From: Aphanothece cf. minutissima CCALA 015
GTDB taxonomy: Bacteria > Cyanobacteriota > Cyanobacteriia > PCC-6307 > Cyanobiaceae
DNA: 64,000 nucleotides
Direction of reading: 5' to 3'
NCBI GenBank assembly: GCA_003003925.1
Contig: PVWP01000004.1
Coordinates: forward strand, 1 to 64,000
In this document: positions 26,622 to 36,353 of the stretch, piece after piece
How positions within the stretch are numbered: position 1 is the first letter of the stretch
Layout: each line of letters begins with the position of its first letter
Position numbers and translations under genes: made by a program
The notes under the pieces: model-generated
The model's input: only the letters and a program-made list of their open reading frames with translations
Databases searched by the model: none
Told to the model about the DNA's origin: nothing

Positions 26622-27164
26622 TCAGGGGTAACTGGAGGTGCGCGAGCGCGTGGAGCTCGACAACCCGGTGAACGACGCCCCCAGCCGGTCGCTGAGGGCC
26701 AGGGTGTAGGCCGGTTCGCGGCTGTTGGTGAGGGTGGGCGTGAAGGCGTCGACGTTTGTGAGCAGCACGGAGGACACGTTGGCCGTGCCGCCCGTGAGGT
26801 TGAGGGTGCCGTTGTCGTTGATGGGCGGGCCCCTCCGGGTCAGGGTCCGGGTGCCGCCGTCATAGGCGTAGGTGATCGTCTGCCCACCCGCGAGGGTGAG
26901 GGTAAGGGACGTGCCGGGGACGGCCGCGGCGGAGGCCGATTCGGTGATCTCGTTGTCGAGCAGGTGGTTGATGCGGCCCCAGTGGTCCTGCAGCCGCCGC
27001 AACGATTCCTGCTGGGCGGACACCCGGATCTGGCTCACCATCACGTTGCTGCCGGTGGCGAAGATCACGCCCATGATCACGGAGGTGATCAGCAGTTCGA
27101 CCATGGTGAAGCCCCGCTGCCGGGGGCGCCGCTGGCGTTGAAGGTGGGAGCTGGGGTGGTTCAT
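26622..27164 (-). CDS. PilW-like minor pilin (operon B)
   Basis: A 180-aa prepilin. Leader of 18 residues, cleavage QRG/FTMVE with Glu at +5, hydrophobic helix ending near ATGSNVMVSQIR. The body ends in a Ser/Thr/Arg-rich tail. It corresponds to the PilW-like gene of operon A (both have SQIR/HQIR after the helix and a TxFTPT(V/L) stretch). Last pilin of operon B. The gap to the GspH-like gene upstream is 4 bases. Confidence 0.77.
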   Translation of the reverse strand: MNHPSSHLQRQRRPRQRGFTMVELLITSVIMGVIFATGSNVMVSQIRVSAQQESLRRLQDHWGRINHLLDNEITESASAAAVPGTSLTLTLAGGQTITYAYDGGTRTLTRRGPPINDNGTLNLTGGTANVSSVLLTNVDAFTPTLTNSREPAYTLALSDRLGASFTGLSSSTRSRTSSYP

Positions 27165-27168
27165 GGCG

Positions 27169-27756
27169 TCAGAGGGTGCCTCCGTAGCTGCTCTCCGGGC
27201 AGTCCCCGCCGCTGGAGTTGCTGGCGCCCACACTGATCAGGCCGAGGCCTTCGGAGATGCGCACACAGCGCATCGGCCCGCCGCTGCCCGCCAGGGAGAT
27301 CTGGATCACCACCGGGGCGGCGAGCTGGGTGTTGGCGGCCGCGGCATTCACCGTGCCGCGGGGGGTGAATTTGAAGCTGGTGGCGCCGCCCGGGACGATC
27401 GTGTAGGTGGAGGACCCGAGGGTTTCGCTGATCTGCATCGGCTGGCCGGTGAGGCAGTTGTTGGCGATGGTGGGGTTGGCGATGGCCGTGCCGGCGATCA
27501 GCTCCGAGGCGGTGGCGAGGGTGGCGCCGCCGGCCAGGTTGCCGCCGCTGATCGTCACCATGCAGGCATTGCCCTTCAGGGAGGTGCGCCGCACCGCCTC
27601 CAGCCAGCCCGCCAGTTCGGTGGCCACCGCATTGACCCGCTCCCGCCGCCATTCATTGCCGGAGGCGCTCAGCCCGACGGCGGAGAGGATGCCCACGATC
27701 ACCACCACCACGGTGAGTTCGATCATGGTGAAGCCGGCGTTGGCGGGGTGTTTCAT
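27169..27756 (-). CDS. GspH/FimT-like pseudopilin (operon B)
   Basis: A 195-aa prepilin with a very short leader (cleavage ANAG/FTMIE, Gly8). The C-terminal FTPRGTVN...MRCVRISEGLGLISVG follows the GspH/FimT pattern and is clearly homologous to the operon A protein. ATG 27756 overlaps the TGA of the PilV-like gene (ATGA). Confidence 0.8.
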   Translation of the reverse strand: MKHPANAGFTMIELTVVVVIVGILSAVGLSASGNEWRRERVNAVATELAGWLEAVRRTSLKGNACMVTISGGNLAGGATLATASELIAGTAIANPTIANNCLTGQPMQISETLGSSTYTIVPGGATSFKFTPRGTVNAAAANTQLAAPVVIQISLAGSGGPMRCVRISEGLGLISVGASNSSGGDCPESSYGGTL

Positions 27757-28361
27757 CACGGGCACCAGGCGACGGTGGTGGGCACGAGCGTGACCCGGCG
27801 CAGCAGTTCGCCGCTGGTGCCGTTGGTGTAGGTGATCGTGTAGCGGTGAAGATTGCGCACCACGTTGGTGCCGAATTCGCTGACGGTCTGCTGCCCCTGG
27901 TTGGCGGTGTCGATGCTGTAGGTGATGCCGGCGCCCGTGAGGGCGGCCGGGGGAGCGCCGATATCGGCCACCAGCTGGGTGATCAGGCCGGTGGAGTTGC
28001 ACAGGGCCTCGAAGAGCTGGCCGGCGCTGCTGTTGCCGTTGGCGGCGGTGGAGACGGGCGGCGGAAAGAAATCGTGCTTGCCGAGCTCCACGCTGCCGAG
28101 GCTGGTGCAGCTGCCGGTGCTGCAGGTGTAGCGATCGTTGAGCCGCCGCACCCGGGCCAGATCGGTGTCCACCAGGGCCTGCTGGCGGTAGCGCGTCTCG
28201 GCAGCCGCCGAGGAACGGTTCGATTCCACGAACAGCACCGAGGTGCCGGTGAGGGCCAGCACCAGCAGCACCGACGACACCATCAGCTCCACCAAGGAGA
28301 AGCCAGCGGCGCCGCGGCAGCGGCGGGGCGCGGGGGAAACGGTGGCAAGGGAGGGGTTCAC
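27756..28361 (-). CDS. PilV-like minor pilin (operon B)
   Basis: A 201-aa prepilin with cleavage GAAG/FSLVE (Gly20, Glu +5). It shares the DRYTCSTGSC element and the terminal WCP (compare YFCP in operon A) with its paralogue in operon A, which suggests both were duplicated as part of a cassette. It starts 6 bases after the stop of the PilX-like gene. Confidence 0.8.
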   Translation of the reverse strand: MNPSLATVSPAPRRCRGAAGFSLVELMVSSVLLVLALTGTSVLFVESNRSSAAAETRYRQQALVDTDLARVRRLNDRYTCSTGSCTSLGSVELGKHDFFPPPVSTAANGNSSAGQLFEALCNSTGLITQLVADIGAPPAALTGAGITYSIDTANQGQQTVSEFGTNVVRNLHRYTITYTNGTSGELLRRVTLVPTTVAWCP

Positions 28362-28367
28362 GGTGGC

Positions 28368-29978
28368 TCAGGAGTAGGTGAGGCGAAGCACGGCTCTGGT
28401 GACGTAATCGATCGAAAAGGATTCATAAAGGGAGTCGTCCCCGCCGCAGAACTTCATCAGGCCGCAGACGCTCTCGAGATCGCTCGGGGAGATCGTGACG
28501 GTGATGTTGCCGTTGGCCCGGAAATCGTTGGTCCAGATCACCCCCTTGAAATCCGGGGTGCCGCCCATCTCGATGCTGCCGAGGGGGAAGTACAGGAACA
28601 TGCTCTGGGAGGCGCCGTTGCCGTTGCCCAGGTCGAGGAACTGGGCGCCGCAGGGGGCGGGTGCTCCGGGGCGGCAGCCGAACAGGGCCAGGTCGGCGGC
28701 GCGGGGGGCGCCCTGGGTGCTGGTGCTGCAGGTGATGGCACCGGCATCGGAATCGCACTGGAAGATGCCGGAGGAGCCGTTGCCCCGGGTGACGCTCTTC
28801 TGACCGCTGGTGGAGGCGTTGGGGAAGTGCAGCCGCACCGGAATCGTGCTGGCGGCGGTCGTGCCGCTGGTGTCGAAGAACAGCTCGACGTTGTTGCCGG
28901 TGCTGAGGCGGTTGAGGCTGCAGGAGATGGTGGCGAACGTGCCCGGCGGTGAGGCCCCGCCGTTGGCGTCCTCCCGGGTGCAGAGGCTGTTCCAGGGGGC
29001 GGGCCAGCTGGCGAAGTTGCGGCTGGCCAGGGTCAGGTCGCTGCTCACCGTCACGTTGCAGCTGGCCGGCGGCGAGGCGCTGCGGCAGGTGGTGTTGGCC
29101 GTGGGCAGCGGTGGCGGCAGGTTGACGTCCACCACGTTGACGCTGGTGTGGGCCAGGCCGTCGACACAGCCCGAGGGGCTGGAGGCGATGCAGGTGACCG
29201 GGTCGACGTTGAGGTTGTAGGCGCCGCCGGAGATGACCAGATCGCCGGTGTTGTCGTCGGCGGCGCCGGCAACGAAGCCGAAGCCCGGGGCCAGGCTGCA
29301 GCGGCGGATGTCGTTGCCGAAGGCGAAACCGAGGCCGCGCAGGCTGCGGTCGAGGCATTTGGGCACCACCTCCAGGGTCTGCTGCAGGGTGCTGGCGGCC
29401 ACGACGGAGCCGCCGCGGAGGGCGAAGCCGCGCACGGTGAGGGTGAGCTGGCCGGCGGAGGGGGCTACGGCCGCGACCCCGGTCATGGGGTTGGCCAGCG
29501 TGCCCTGGCGCACACTGGCGGCGGTGGCGGCGGAGCAGTCCACATCCACCAGCCGCCAGCGCTGCTGTGACCCGTCACCGACGTTGATCGTCTGGGCGGT
29601 GGGGAGGGTGCCGGCGGTGGGGAAGGTGACACCCACGTTGGCGAAGGCCCGCCCATCCGGCACCTTGACGGCGTTGTTGACGGCGATCGCGGCGGGGGTG
29701 GACGTCTCGAGCAGGCAGGCGTTGACCAGGAGCTGGCGGTTGCGGTGGCGGTTCAGCTCACTCACCACGGCCGCCATGCCGATGTCGGCCGCGGCCCGGG
29801 CATCGCGGGCCTGGCTCTGGTAGGCGGAGGCCAGCTCCGCCATGCTGGAACGCTTGGCCATGGCCAGCCCGCCCAGGAGCACGGCCATCACGATCAGAAA
29901 GCAGGCCACCATGAACCCGCTGCCATCGCGGGGCCTGCGCGACCTCGCCAGCGTCAGCATCAGCAGCCGGCTCGTCAT
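28368..29978 (-). CDS. PilX-like large minor pilin (operon B)
   Basis: A 536-aa protein with a short basic leader, cleavage site SG/FMVAC, and a hydrophobic helix (about residues 22-41). The RNRQLLVN motif and a VVPKC motif match the operon A tip protein, which is twice as long. The body is a Thr/Ser/Asn/Gly-rich exported beta domain with several cysteines. First gene of operon B; upstream of it lies nfu on the same strand, 200 bases away. Probably a pilus tip component. Confidence 0.75.
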   Translation of the reverse strand: MTSRLLMLTLARSRRPRDGSGFMVACFLIVMAVLLGGLAMAKRSSMAELASAYQSQARDARAAADIGMAAVVSELNRHRNRQLLVNACLLETSTPAAIAVNNAVKVPDGRAFANVGVTFPTAGTLPTAQTINVGDGSQQRWRLVDVDCSAATAASVRQGTLANPMTGVAAVAPSAGQLTLTVRGFALRGGSVVAASTLQQTLEVVPKCLDRSLRGLGFAFGNDIRRCSLAPGFGFVAGAADDNTGDLVISGGAYNLNVDPVTCIASSPSGCVDGLAHTSVNVVDVNLPPPLPTANTTCRSASPPASCNVTVSSDLTLASRNFASWPAPWNSLCTREDANGGASPPGTFATISCSLNRLSTGNNVELFFDTSGTTAASTIPVRLHFPNASTSGQKSVTRGNGSSGIFQCDSDAGAITCSTSTQGAPRAADLALFGCRPGAPAPCGAQFLDLGNGNGASQSMFLYFPLGSIEMGGTPDFKGVIWTNDFRANGNITVTISPSDLESVCGLMKFCGGDDSLYESFSIDYVTRAVLRLTYS

Positions 29979-30129
29979 CGCTCCAGGCCTCCTCCATCAC
30001 GGAACGGAACCTTCTTCGCTGCAGCACTTCTGCCGCCCCTTCAACGTACGACCGGGAAACCCCGGGCCCTTGAGAAGCGGGCTGCCGTCGGCTGGGGGGA
30101 CCGGAAGAGCCCGCTGATCATCGGCCATG

Positions 30130-30153
30130 AAAAAAGCCCCCCGGATGGGGGGC
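30130..30153 (-). terminator. Rho-independent terminator after nfu
   Basis: On the minus strand GCCCCCC (30153-30147) pairs with GGGGGGC (30142-30136) across a 4-base loop and is followed by six T. It lies 25 bases after the nfu stop and separates nfu from pilin operon B downstream. Confidence 0.9.
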
Positions 30154-30178
30154 GTCTCCGGGTTCCTTCCGGCAGGGT

Positions 30179-30481
30179 TCAGAGCACCTGCACCACTTCG
30201 CTCACTTCGGGGATCGCCTCACGCAGCTTGCGCTCGATGCCCATCTTCAGGGTCATGGTGCTGCTGGGGCAGGACCCGCAGGCGCCCTGCAGGCGGACCT
30301 TCACCACCGGCCCGTCGATCTCGACGATCTCCACGTTGCCGCCATCGGCCATCAGATAGGGGCGCAGCTCGTCGAGGACCCGCTCCACGTTCTCGATCGT
30401 CAGGGCGCGGGGGTCGCTGTCCACGGCGGGCGCCACGGTCCCGGCGTCGACGGTCTCGGGGCTGGCGGTGTCGGTGGTCAT
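30179..30481 (-). CDS. nfu: NifU-C-domain iron-sulfur scaffold (Nfu)
   Basis: A 100-aa protein consisting of an N-terminal Thr/Ala tail and a NifU C-terminal domain with [14 protein letters not shown], whose CxxC binds a [4Fe-4S] cluster at a dimer interface. In cyanobacteria Nfu is a main iron-sulfur carrier, including for photosystem I. ATG 30481 is the start. A terminator follows. Confidence 0.95.
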   Translation of the reverse strand: MTTDTASPETVDAGTVAPAVDSDPRALTIENVERVLDELRPYLMADGGNVEIVEIDGPVVKVRLQGACGSCPSSTMTLKMGIERKLREAIPEVSEVVQVL

Positions 30482-30600
30482 GGCTCGGTTACGCACTGGA
30501 ACGAGCTTAGGCGCCGTCTCCGTGGGGCCGACGAACCCTGCGCCGGGTGGCAGGGCCCGGTTCCTGAGGCATCCTGCGCGCACAGCACCGCATCGCCGGG

Positions 30601-32166
30601 ATGGAACCAAAGCCCGATTACCCCATCGAGAAGACCTATGGGGCCTTCCTGCACAGGGAGCTTTCTGTTTCCTGGCTCGTGCTGGCCACGCTCATGGGCG
30701 GTCGCCACCGTCTGGATCCCGGCCTGCTCAACAGAAGCTTCACCTATCTCGATCTCGGCTGCGGTCACGGCCTCAACCTGCTCTTCAATGCGGCGGCCCA
30801 TCCCCGCGCCAGCTTCTACGGACTGGATCTGAATGCCACCCATATCGCCGAAGCCACGGCCCGGGCAGAAGCGCTGGGCCTGACCAACGTGCACTTCGCC
30901 CTGGCGGATCTCACCACTTTCGCTGCCGGCCGCCCTGGCGGCGGTCCCTGCTGCGGCTGGCCGGAGGCCTTTGATTTCGTGGTGTCCCACGGACTGGCCA
31001 GCTGGGTGAGCCCCGAGGTACGCCAGGCCCTGGTGGCCGCAGCCAGCTCCGTTTTGCGGCCAGGTGGACTTTTCTTTTGCTCCTACAACACCTATCCCGG
31101 CTGGCTGGCCCGCAGCCCACTGCAGATGCTCAGCGTGGAGGAGGCTCTGCGTGCAGGCGGAAGTACCACGGTGGCGGGGATCCGCTCCGCGGTCGCCACC
31201 CTCACCCGGCTGACGGGACCGGAGGGCTCCTGGCCGTTGGGCAATGAACTGCCGGCCCTGCGGACGCTGGAGGAGCAGTTGCGGCCGATGCCGGAGGACT
31301 ATCTGGCGGGGGAGTATCAGGCGGCCCACCAACCGCTCTATGTGGGGCCAATGCACCGTCTCTGCAACGGTTTTGGACTTAGCCACATTGGCTCGGCGTC
31401 GTTGCCGGAGATGTTCCCGAACCTGCTTGATCCCGGCAGGCGTGCCTTGGTGGAACAGGGCAGCGACGCGGCGATGAGGGAGGTGCTGCTTGACCTGGCG
31501 ATCCACCAGACTTTCCGCCGCGATCTGTTCGCGAAGGGGATCCGCCAGCCCCCCGCTCCCTGGCGCCGGCAGGCACTGGCCGATGTCACTCTTCACTTCT
31601 CCGCCGTTCCCGATAACTGGGAAACGTTCGGGTCAAGCTTCGGCCAGCTGGGGATGGAGCCTGCCTTCCTGGCGGCGCTGAAAGACCTGCTGGCGGAGGG
31701 GCCCCGCAGTCTTGGTGAACTGATGGAGGTTTTCTCTATGGAATTGGAAGATTTGGTGCTGCGGCTCTCGGTGCTGCTCTGGTCGGGAGGGGTCGTTGGC
31801 GCGTTTCTTGCCGGAGCGGAGGGCGAGCAGGATGTTCGCTCGATCGCCGCATTCAACCGGCGCTGCCTCGATCTGATGACAGCGGGAGAGGACATTGAGG
31901 CCCTGCTGTCGCCAGTGCTCCGGCAGCCGTTCCCGATCCATCGGCTCGAAGCGTTCTTCCTGCAGGCCGTCGGGGCCGATCTCCCCGTGGAGGAACTGGT
32001 GCCCTTGGTGTGGATGGGCATTGACATGGCAGGCGGCAACGTGAATGACGCTGAGGGGCGGTCGATCGAGGACCCGGAGGAGGCCATGGCCCAGCTGCGG
32101 CAGTTCGGGGAGACCTTCGCCTCAGGTCGCCTGCCGGTGCTGCGGCGCCTCGGCATCGGCGCCTGA
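30601..32166 (+). CDS. SAM-dependent methyltransferase with regulatory domain (MT2)
   Basis: A 521-aa paralogue of MT1. The N-terminal RELSVSWL element, methyltransferase motif I DLGCGHGL (about 51-58), and the [13 protein letters not shown] signature are shared, as are the following helical region and the C-terminal winged-helix-like part. It is divergent from nfu and 623 bases from the start of pilin operon B. Two family members, each near a minor-pilin operon, suggest a functional link. Substrate unknown. Confidence 0.82.
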   Translation: MEPKPDYPIEKTYGAFLHRELSVSWLVLATLMGGRHRLDPGLLNRSFTYLDLGCGHGLNLLFNAAAHPRASFYGLDLNATHIAEATARAEALGLTNVHFALADLTTFAAGRPGGGPCCGWPEAFDFVVSHGLASWVSPEVRQALVAAASSVLRPGGLFFCSYNTYPGWLARSPLQMLSVEEALRAGGSTTVAGIRSAVATLTRLTGPEGSWPLGNELPALRTLEEQLRPMPEDYLAGEYQAAHQPLYVGPMHRLCNGFGLSHIGSASLPEMFPNLLDPGRRALVEQGSDAAMREVLLDLAIHQTFRRDLFAKGIRQPPAPWRRQALADVTLHFSAVPDNWETFGSSFGQLGMEPAFLAALKDLLAEGPRSLGELMEVFSMELEDLVLRLSVLLWSGGVVGAFLAGAEGEQDVRSIAAFNRRCLDLMTAGEDIEALLSPVLRQPFPIHRLEAFFLQAVGADLPVEELVPLVWMGIDMAGGNVNDAEGRSIEDPEEAMAQLRQFGETFASGRLPVLRRLGIGA

Positions 32167-32242
32167 TCGTCGCCGAGGGAACCCGAGGGGGCTGCCTAGG
32201 ATCGGGCCCTTGTTCCCTTCGCGGCTGAGCCTCCGGGCGCCC

Positions 32243-34051
32243 ATGACCGACGTTCCCGCCCAGCGGATCCGTAACTTCTGCATCATCGCCCACATCGACC
32301 ACGGGAAATCGACCCTGGCCGACCGCCTGCTGCAGGACACCGGCACAGTGGCCGCCCGGGACATGCAGGCCCAGTTCCTCGACAACATGGAGCTGGAGCG
32401 GGAGCGGGGCATCACGATCAAGCTCCAGGCCGCCCGCATGGAGTACAAGGCGGCCGACGGCCAGACCTACATCCTCAACCTGATCGACACGCCGGGGCAC
32501 GTCGATTTCTCCTATGAGGTGAGCCGCAGCCTGCTGGCCTGCGAGGGCGCGCTGCTGGTGGTGGATGCCAGCCAGGGGGTGGAGGCCCAGACGCTGGCCA
32601 ACGTGTATCTGGCGCTGGAGAACGATCTCGAGATCATCCCGGTGCTCAACAAGATCGACCTGCCCGGGGCTGACCCCGACAGGATCAAGGCGGAGATCGA
32701 GGCGATCATCGGCCTCGACACCTCGACGGCCATCAACTGCTCCGCCAAGACCGGCCTGGGGGTGCCCGAGATCCTGCAGGCGGTGGTGGATCGGGTGCCG
32801 GCGCCGCCGGACCAGGCGGATGAACCGCTGCGGGCCCTGATCTTCGACTCCTACTACGACCCCTACCGGGGGGTGATCGTCTACTTCCGGGTGATCAGCG
32901 GCGTCATCGCCCGCAAGGACAAGGTGCTGCTGATGGCCAGCGGCAAGGTGGTGGAGCTCGACGAGGTGGGGGTGATGGCGCCGGACCAGCGCCAGGTGGA
33001 GAGCCTGCATGCCGGTGAGGTGGGCTACCTGTCCGCCTCGATCAAGGCGGTGGCCGATGCCCGCGTCGGCGACACCATCACCCTGGCGGCCAACCCGGCG
33101 AGCGAACCGCTGCCCGGCTATGCCGAGGCCACGCCGATGGTGTTCTGCGGCCTGTTCCCCACCGACGCCGACCAGTATCCCGACCTGCGGGAGGCCCTCG
33201 ACAAGCTGCAGCTCTCCGATGCGGCGCTGCAGTACGAACCGGAGACCAGCAGCGCCATGGGCTTCGGCTTCCGCTGCGGCTTCCTGGGGCTGCTGCACAT
33301 GGAGATCGTGCAGGAGCGGCTGGAGCGGGAGTACGACCTCGACCTGATCGTCACCGCGCCTTCGGTGATCTACCAGGTGAACATGATCGACGGCAGCACC
33401 CTGATGGTGGACAACCCCGCCACCCTCCCCGACCCCCAGAAGCGGGAATCGATCGAGGAGCCCTATGTGAAGCTGGAGATCTACACCCCCAACGTGTACA
33501 ACGGTGCCCTGATGGAGCTGTGCCAGGAGCGGCGCGGCGAATTCATCGACATGAAGTACATCACCACCGACCGGGTGACGCTGCACTACGAACTGCCCCT
33601 GGCGGAAGTGGTGACCGACTTCTTCGATCAGATGAAGAGCCGCACCAAGGGCTACGCCTCGATGGAGTACAGCCTGATCGGCTATCGCAAAAATGAGCTG
33701 GTGCGCCTCGATGTGCTGATCAACGGCGAGAAAGCCGATCCGCTCACCACCATCGTTCACCGGGACAAGGCCTATAACGTGGGCAAGAGCCTGGTGGAGA
33801 AACTCAAGGAGCTGATCCCGCGGCAGCAGTTCAAGATCCCGATCCAGGCCTCGATCGGCAGCCGCATCATCTCCAGCGAAAGCATCAGCGCCATCCGCAA
33901 GGACGTGCTGGCCAAGTGCTACGGCGGTGACATCTCCCGCAAGAAGAAGCTGCTCAAGAAGCAGGCCAAGGGCAAGAAGCGCATGAAGGCCATGGGCCGG
34001 GTGGAGGTGCCCCAGGAGGCCTTCATGGCGGTGCTCAAGCTGAACCAGTGA
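32243..34051 (+). CDS. lepA: elongation factor 4 (LepA)
   Basis: A 602-aa translational GTPase. G1 [10 protein letters not shown]2 region ERGITIK, G3 DTPGHVDF, G4 NKIDLP and the C-terminal LepA-specific domain ending [17 protein letters not shown] are all present. It remodels stalled or mistranslocated ribosomes. The start [12 protein letters not shown] at 32243 is preferred to the longer frame. The end overlaps the convergent PIN gene by 17 bases. Confidence 0.98.
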   Translation: MTDVPAQRIRNFCIIAHIDHGKSTLADRLLQDTGTVAARDMQAQFLDNMELERERGITIKLQAARMEYKAADGQTYILNLIDTPGHVDFSYEVSRSLLACEGALLVVDASQGVEAQTLANVYLALENDLEIIPVLNKIDLPGADPDRIKAEIEAIIGLDTSTAINCSAKTGLGVPEILQAVVDRVPAPPDQADEPLRALIFDSYYDPYRGVIVYFRVISGVIARKDKVLLMASGKVVELDEVGVMAPDQRQVESLHAGEVGYLSASIKAVADARVGDTITLAANPASEPLPGYAEATPMVFCGLFPTDADQYPDLREALDKLQLSDAALQYEPETSSAMGFGFRCGFLGLLHMEIVQERLEREYDLDLIVTAPSVIYQVNMIDGSTLMVDNPATLPDPQKRESIEEPYVKLEIYTPNVYNGALMELCQERRGEFIDMKYITTDRVTLHYELPLAEVVTDFFDQMKSRTKGYASMEYSLIGYRKNELVRLDVLINGEKADPLTTIVHRDKAYNVGKSLVEKLKELIPRQQFKIPIQASIGSRIISSESISAIRKDVLAKCYGGDISRKKKLLKKQAKGKKRMKAMGRVEVPQEAFMAVLKLNQ

Positions 34052-34460
34052 GCAGCGGATTGCACAGCGTGAGGCCGTCCATCTGGCGCCCATGGCTCAG
34101 GTCTTCTGAAAAGAGAACGTCGCAGTGGCTGCGGATGGCGGCTTCCACGATCAAGGCATCGAACCAGCTGAGTTGCTCGTTGATCGTCAGCTGATGGGCG
34201 TCGAGCACCAAGGTGCTGTCGGTGGGCACCACCTCGAATCCGCTGAGGGCCTCCAGAAGCGCGCTGATTTGCCGATCACTGAGTGGTGGACGCAACTTGC
34301 GTGTCGCGACGGAGCGCAGTTCGATCAAGACCTGGGTGCTGATCACCACCTCATGGTTGCGCGTGACTTCCGCCAGCCAGGAGGAGATGTGCATGGACTT
34401 CATGGGGTCCCGCCGGTCCAGTCGGTAAGCCCACAGGTTGGTGTCGATGAAGACGCGCAT
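34035..34460 (-). CDS. PIN-domain toxin (VapC-like)
   Basis: A 141-aa PIN protein. The first ligand is in FIDTNLW (Asp6), with Glu in LIELRSV, Asp in [10 protein letters not shown], and SEDLSHG near the end. The ATG at 34460 overlaps the antitoxin stop (ATGA), the standard toxin/antitoxin arrangement. Its gene runs 17 bases into the 3' end of lepA. Confidence 0.88.
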   Translation of the reverse strand: MRVFIDTNLWAYRLDRRDPMKSMHISSWLAEVTRNHEVVISTQVLIELRSVATRKLRPPLSDRQISALLEALSGFEVVPTDSTLVLDAHQLTINEQLSWFDALIVEAAIRSHCDVLFSEDLSHGRQMDGLTLCNPLLTGSA

Positions 34461-34690
34461 CAGGGGCGCTCGTGGAGCGACTCCCGGGTCCAGGGTTCGG
34501 TGCTGGAGCTGTCGCAGGACGCGGCGACGGCCTCAAACTGGGAGAGAGCCTCCAGCCGCCGGCTGCGGGCATCGACGTAGCGGGTGAGAAATTCCCTCAC
34601 CAGGGCATTCACCGAGGTGTTCTGGTGCAGGGCGGCCTCACGGGCCCGCTGGAGCAGGGCGTCATCGATGGCGAGGGTGAGGTTGGCCAT
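34460..34690 (-). CDS. antitoxin, ribbon-helix-helix like
   Basis: A 76-aa protein starting MANLTLAIDDALLQRARE with TSVNALVREFL, the N-terminal strand and helices of a ribbon-helix-helix DNA-binding dimer. The acidic/Ser-rich tail should contact the PIN toxin. It should repress its own operon. Confidence 0.85.
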   Translation of the reverse strand: MANLTLAIDDALLQRAREAALHQNTSVNALVREFLTRYVDARSRRLEALSQFEAVAASCDSSSTEPWTRESLHERP

Positions 34691-34726
34691 CGGCACAGGC
34701 TACACGGGTTCCGTGTAGCACGGGCG

Positions 34727-35329
34727 TTAATCCGTCGAGCGTCTTCGGTGCAGGTGGACCGGCCCTGTGGCGTCGGTGCGGAAGAACAGGCTCGGGGTGA
34801 GGCCCACCCGCCGCATCTGGTGCCGGCCGCGCAGCTGCATCAGCACCAGCCCGGCGCCGGTGACCGCCTGCAACAGCAGGGTCGTGATCAGGCGCACGGG
34901 GTTGAGCAGATGTTGCTGCAGGGGCGAGAGGGGTGCCAGATGGCGCTGGCTGAACAGGATGGCGGCGTCATGGATGGTGACCGCCGGCAGCAGCAGCAGC
35001 AGGATCAGCCCCAGGGGCAGCAGGGTGCGGTGCAGGGCGCCGGTCCAGGGCTGCTCGCGGCGGTGGCGGCGGTGGCCGCCGCCGAGCAGGTAGAGGACGA
35101 AACCGAGGGGCAGCAGCGGCAGGGCAGGGGAAAGGCCGATCAGGCCGTTGAGCCGGCCGGCGGGAGCCTCGACGCTGGCGAAGCTCCCCGCCAGCAGCAG
35201 GGTGCTCAGCTCCAGCACCAGCAGCACCAATCCCACCAGCCGCAGCTGGCCCAGGGAATAGTCCAGCTGGTGGCGATTCACGACGGCGTCCACCTCGTCG
35301 CGGGTGTCCCTGTGCCGGCTGTGGTTCAT
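34727..35329 (-). CDS. multi-pass membrane protein
   Basis: A 200-aa protein with about four hydrophobic segments (about residues 29-48, 68-84, 100-118 and 146-164). Cytoplasmic ends are rich in His/Arg. It is divergent from minor-pilin operon C, 89 bases away. Its topology recalls small HpsJ-type membrane proteins that sit beside pseudopilin genes in the hormogonium polysaccharide locus of filamentous cyanobacteria, but I see no motif that proves it. Function unknown. Confidence 0.6.
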   Translation of the reverse strand: MNHSRHRDTRDEVDAVVNRHQLDYSLGQLRLVGLVLLVLELSTLLLAGSFASVEAPAGRLNGLIGLSPALPLLPLGFVLYLLGGGHRRHRREQPWTGALHRTLLPLGLILLLLLPAVTIHDAAILFSQRHLAPLSPLQQHLLNPVRLITTLLLQAVTGAGLVLMQLRGRHQMRRVGLTPSLFFRTDATGPVHLHRRRSTD

Positions 35330-35418
35330 GGGCCGCTGGAGAAAGGCACGGTCACTAGGGGCAGTTTCCCCCAGCCATGGTGTCCCTGCGCGGGAACGTT
35401 GAAAAGGTGTTCGCTGCC

Positions 35419-35952
35419 ATGGTCATGCCCTCATTGCACCGCCCCTCGTTGCACCGCCACCGCGCCCGGGAGCAGGGGTTCGTCCTGCCCCTGGCCATGG
35501 GGGCCTCGATGGTTCTGCTGCTGGGGAGCCTCTCGGCCCACACCGCCAGCCTGCAGCTGCGTCTGCAGGGGATCCGGGAGCAGCAGCAGCGCCGGGCGGA
35601 GGACCGGCTGGCCTCGGCGGGCCAGCAGCTGCTGGCGGAGCTGCACCGCAGCCATCGCTGCCTGCTGGCGCTGCCGCTGCCCCAGTGGGACGTCCAGGGC
35701 CTGGCCTGCGCCCAGGCCCCGGCGATCGCGGCCCTGCGCCAGGGCCAGGTGCTGGGGGGCTCCTATCGCCTGGTCGCCTGGCGCCCGGACCTGCAGCCGG
35801 CCGAACTGCTGCTGGAGCTGGCCGCCGGCGGGGGCCAGCCGGCCCGCCAGGGGGCGTTCACGGTGCAGCTGGCCCCGGCCCAGCCGCCAACCCAGCCCCA
35901 GCCGCAGATCACCGACGTGCGGCTGGTGGGCCTGCGGGGGGTGGTGCCATGA
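35419..35952 (+). CDS. PilX-like minor pilin (operon C)
   Basis: A 177-aa prepilin: basic His/Arg-rich leader, cleavage EQG/FVLPL (Gly20) and hydrophobic helix, then a Gln/Arg-rich helix and a short domain. It lacks Glu at +5, like PilX/GspK. It is far smaller than the tip proteins of operons A and B. The ATG at 35377 would extend the leader. First gene of operon C. Confidence 0.68.
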   Translation: MVMPSLHRPSLHRHRAREQGFVLPLAMGASMVLLLGSLSAHTASLQLRLQGIREQQQRRAEDRLASAGQQLLAELHRSHRCLLALPLPQWDVQGLACAQAPAIAALRQGQVLGGSYRLVAWRPDLQPAELLLELAAGGGQPARQGAFTVQLAPAQPPTQPQPQITDVRLVGLRGVVP

Positions 35953-36353
35953 GCCTGATCGAACTGGTGACCGGGTCGGTGGTGTTCCTGAGCGCGGCGG
36001 GATCCTCCCTGCAGCTCTGGGCCCTGGCGGGCGCCGCATCCATGGCCGAGCAGCGCCAGCAGGAGCGGCTGGAGCAGGCGGAAGTGGCCCTGGCGCGGGC
36101 GGAAGCCACCCTGCGCGGCCTGGCCCCATCGGCTGGCGACTGCACCACGGCGACGACCCAGCTGCTGCAGGCCCTGGCGGCCCAGCCCCTGCCCCCGGGA
36201 CTGGCGCGCCAGCTGGAGGTGTCGGCCAGCGGAGACGGGGTGGTGCTGCGGCTGGCGGTGGCTGGCGAAGCCGAACCACGCCAGCGGCTGTACGTGCCGG
36301 CGGCCTTCGGCCGCTGCGGGCCTGCGCCGGGAGGTGGTGGTGGCCCGATCTGA
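35949..36353 (+). CDS. PilV-like minor pilin lacking a leader (operon C)
   Basis: A 134-aa protein that begins directly with MSLIELVTGSVVFLS. The +5-like Glu and the hydrophobic helix are present, but the leader peptide and Gly that prepilin peptidase would recognise are absent: Met occupies the first mature position. ATG overlaps the stop of the PilX-like gene (ATGA). Upstream in this frame I see no ATG, GTG or TTG near enough to supply a leader. Either the protein is inserted without processing or an unusual start is used. Confidence 0.65.
   Translation: MSLIELVTGSVVFLSAAGSSLQLWALAGAASMAEQRQQERLEQAEVALARAEATLRGLAPSAGDCTTATTQLLQALAAQPLPPGLARQLEVSASGDGVVLRLAVAGEAEPRQRLYVPAAFGRCGPAPGGGGGPI

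Noticed and set aside
31853..34093. 746-codon minus-strand frame opposite MT2 and lepA
   Set aside because: Shadow of lepA; lacks any recognisable motif.
34727..35329. HpsJ assignment for the multi-pass membrane protein
   Set aside because: Only the topology and pilin neighbourhood agree; no sequence motif supports the name.
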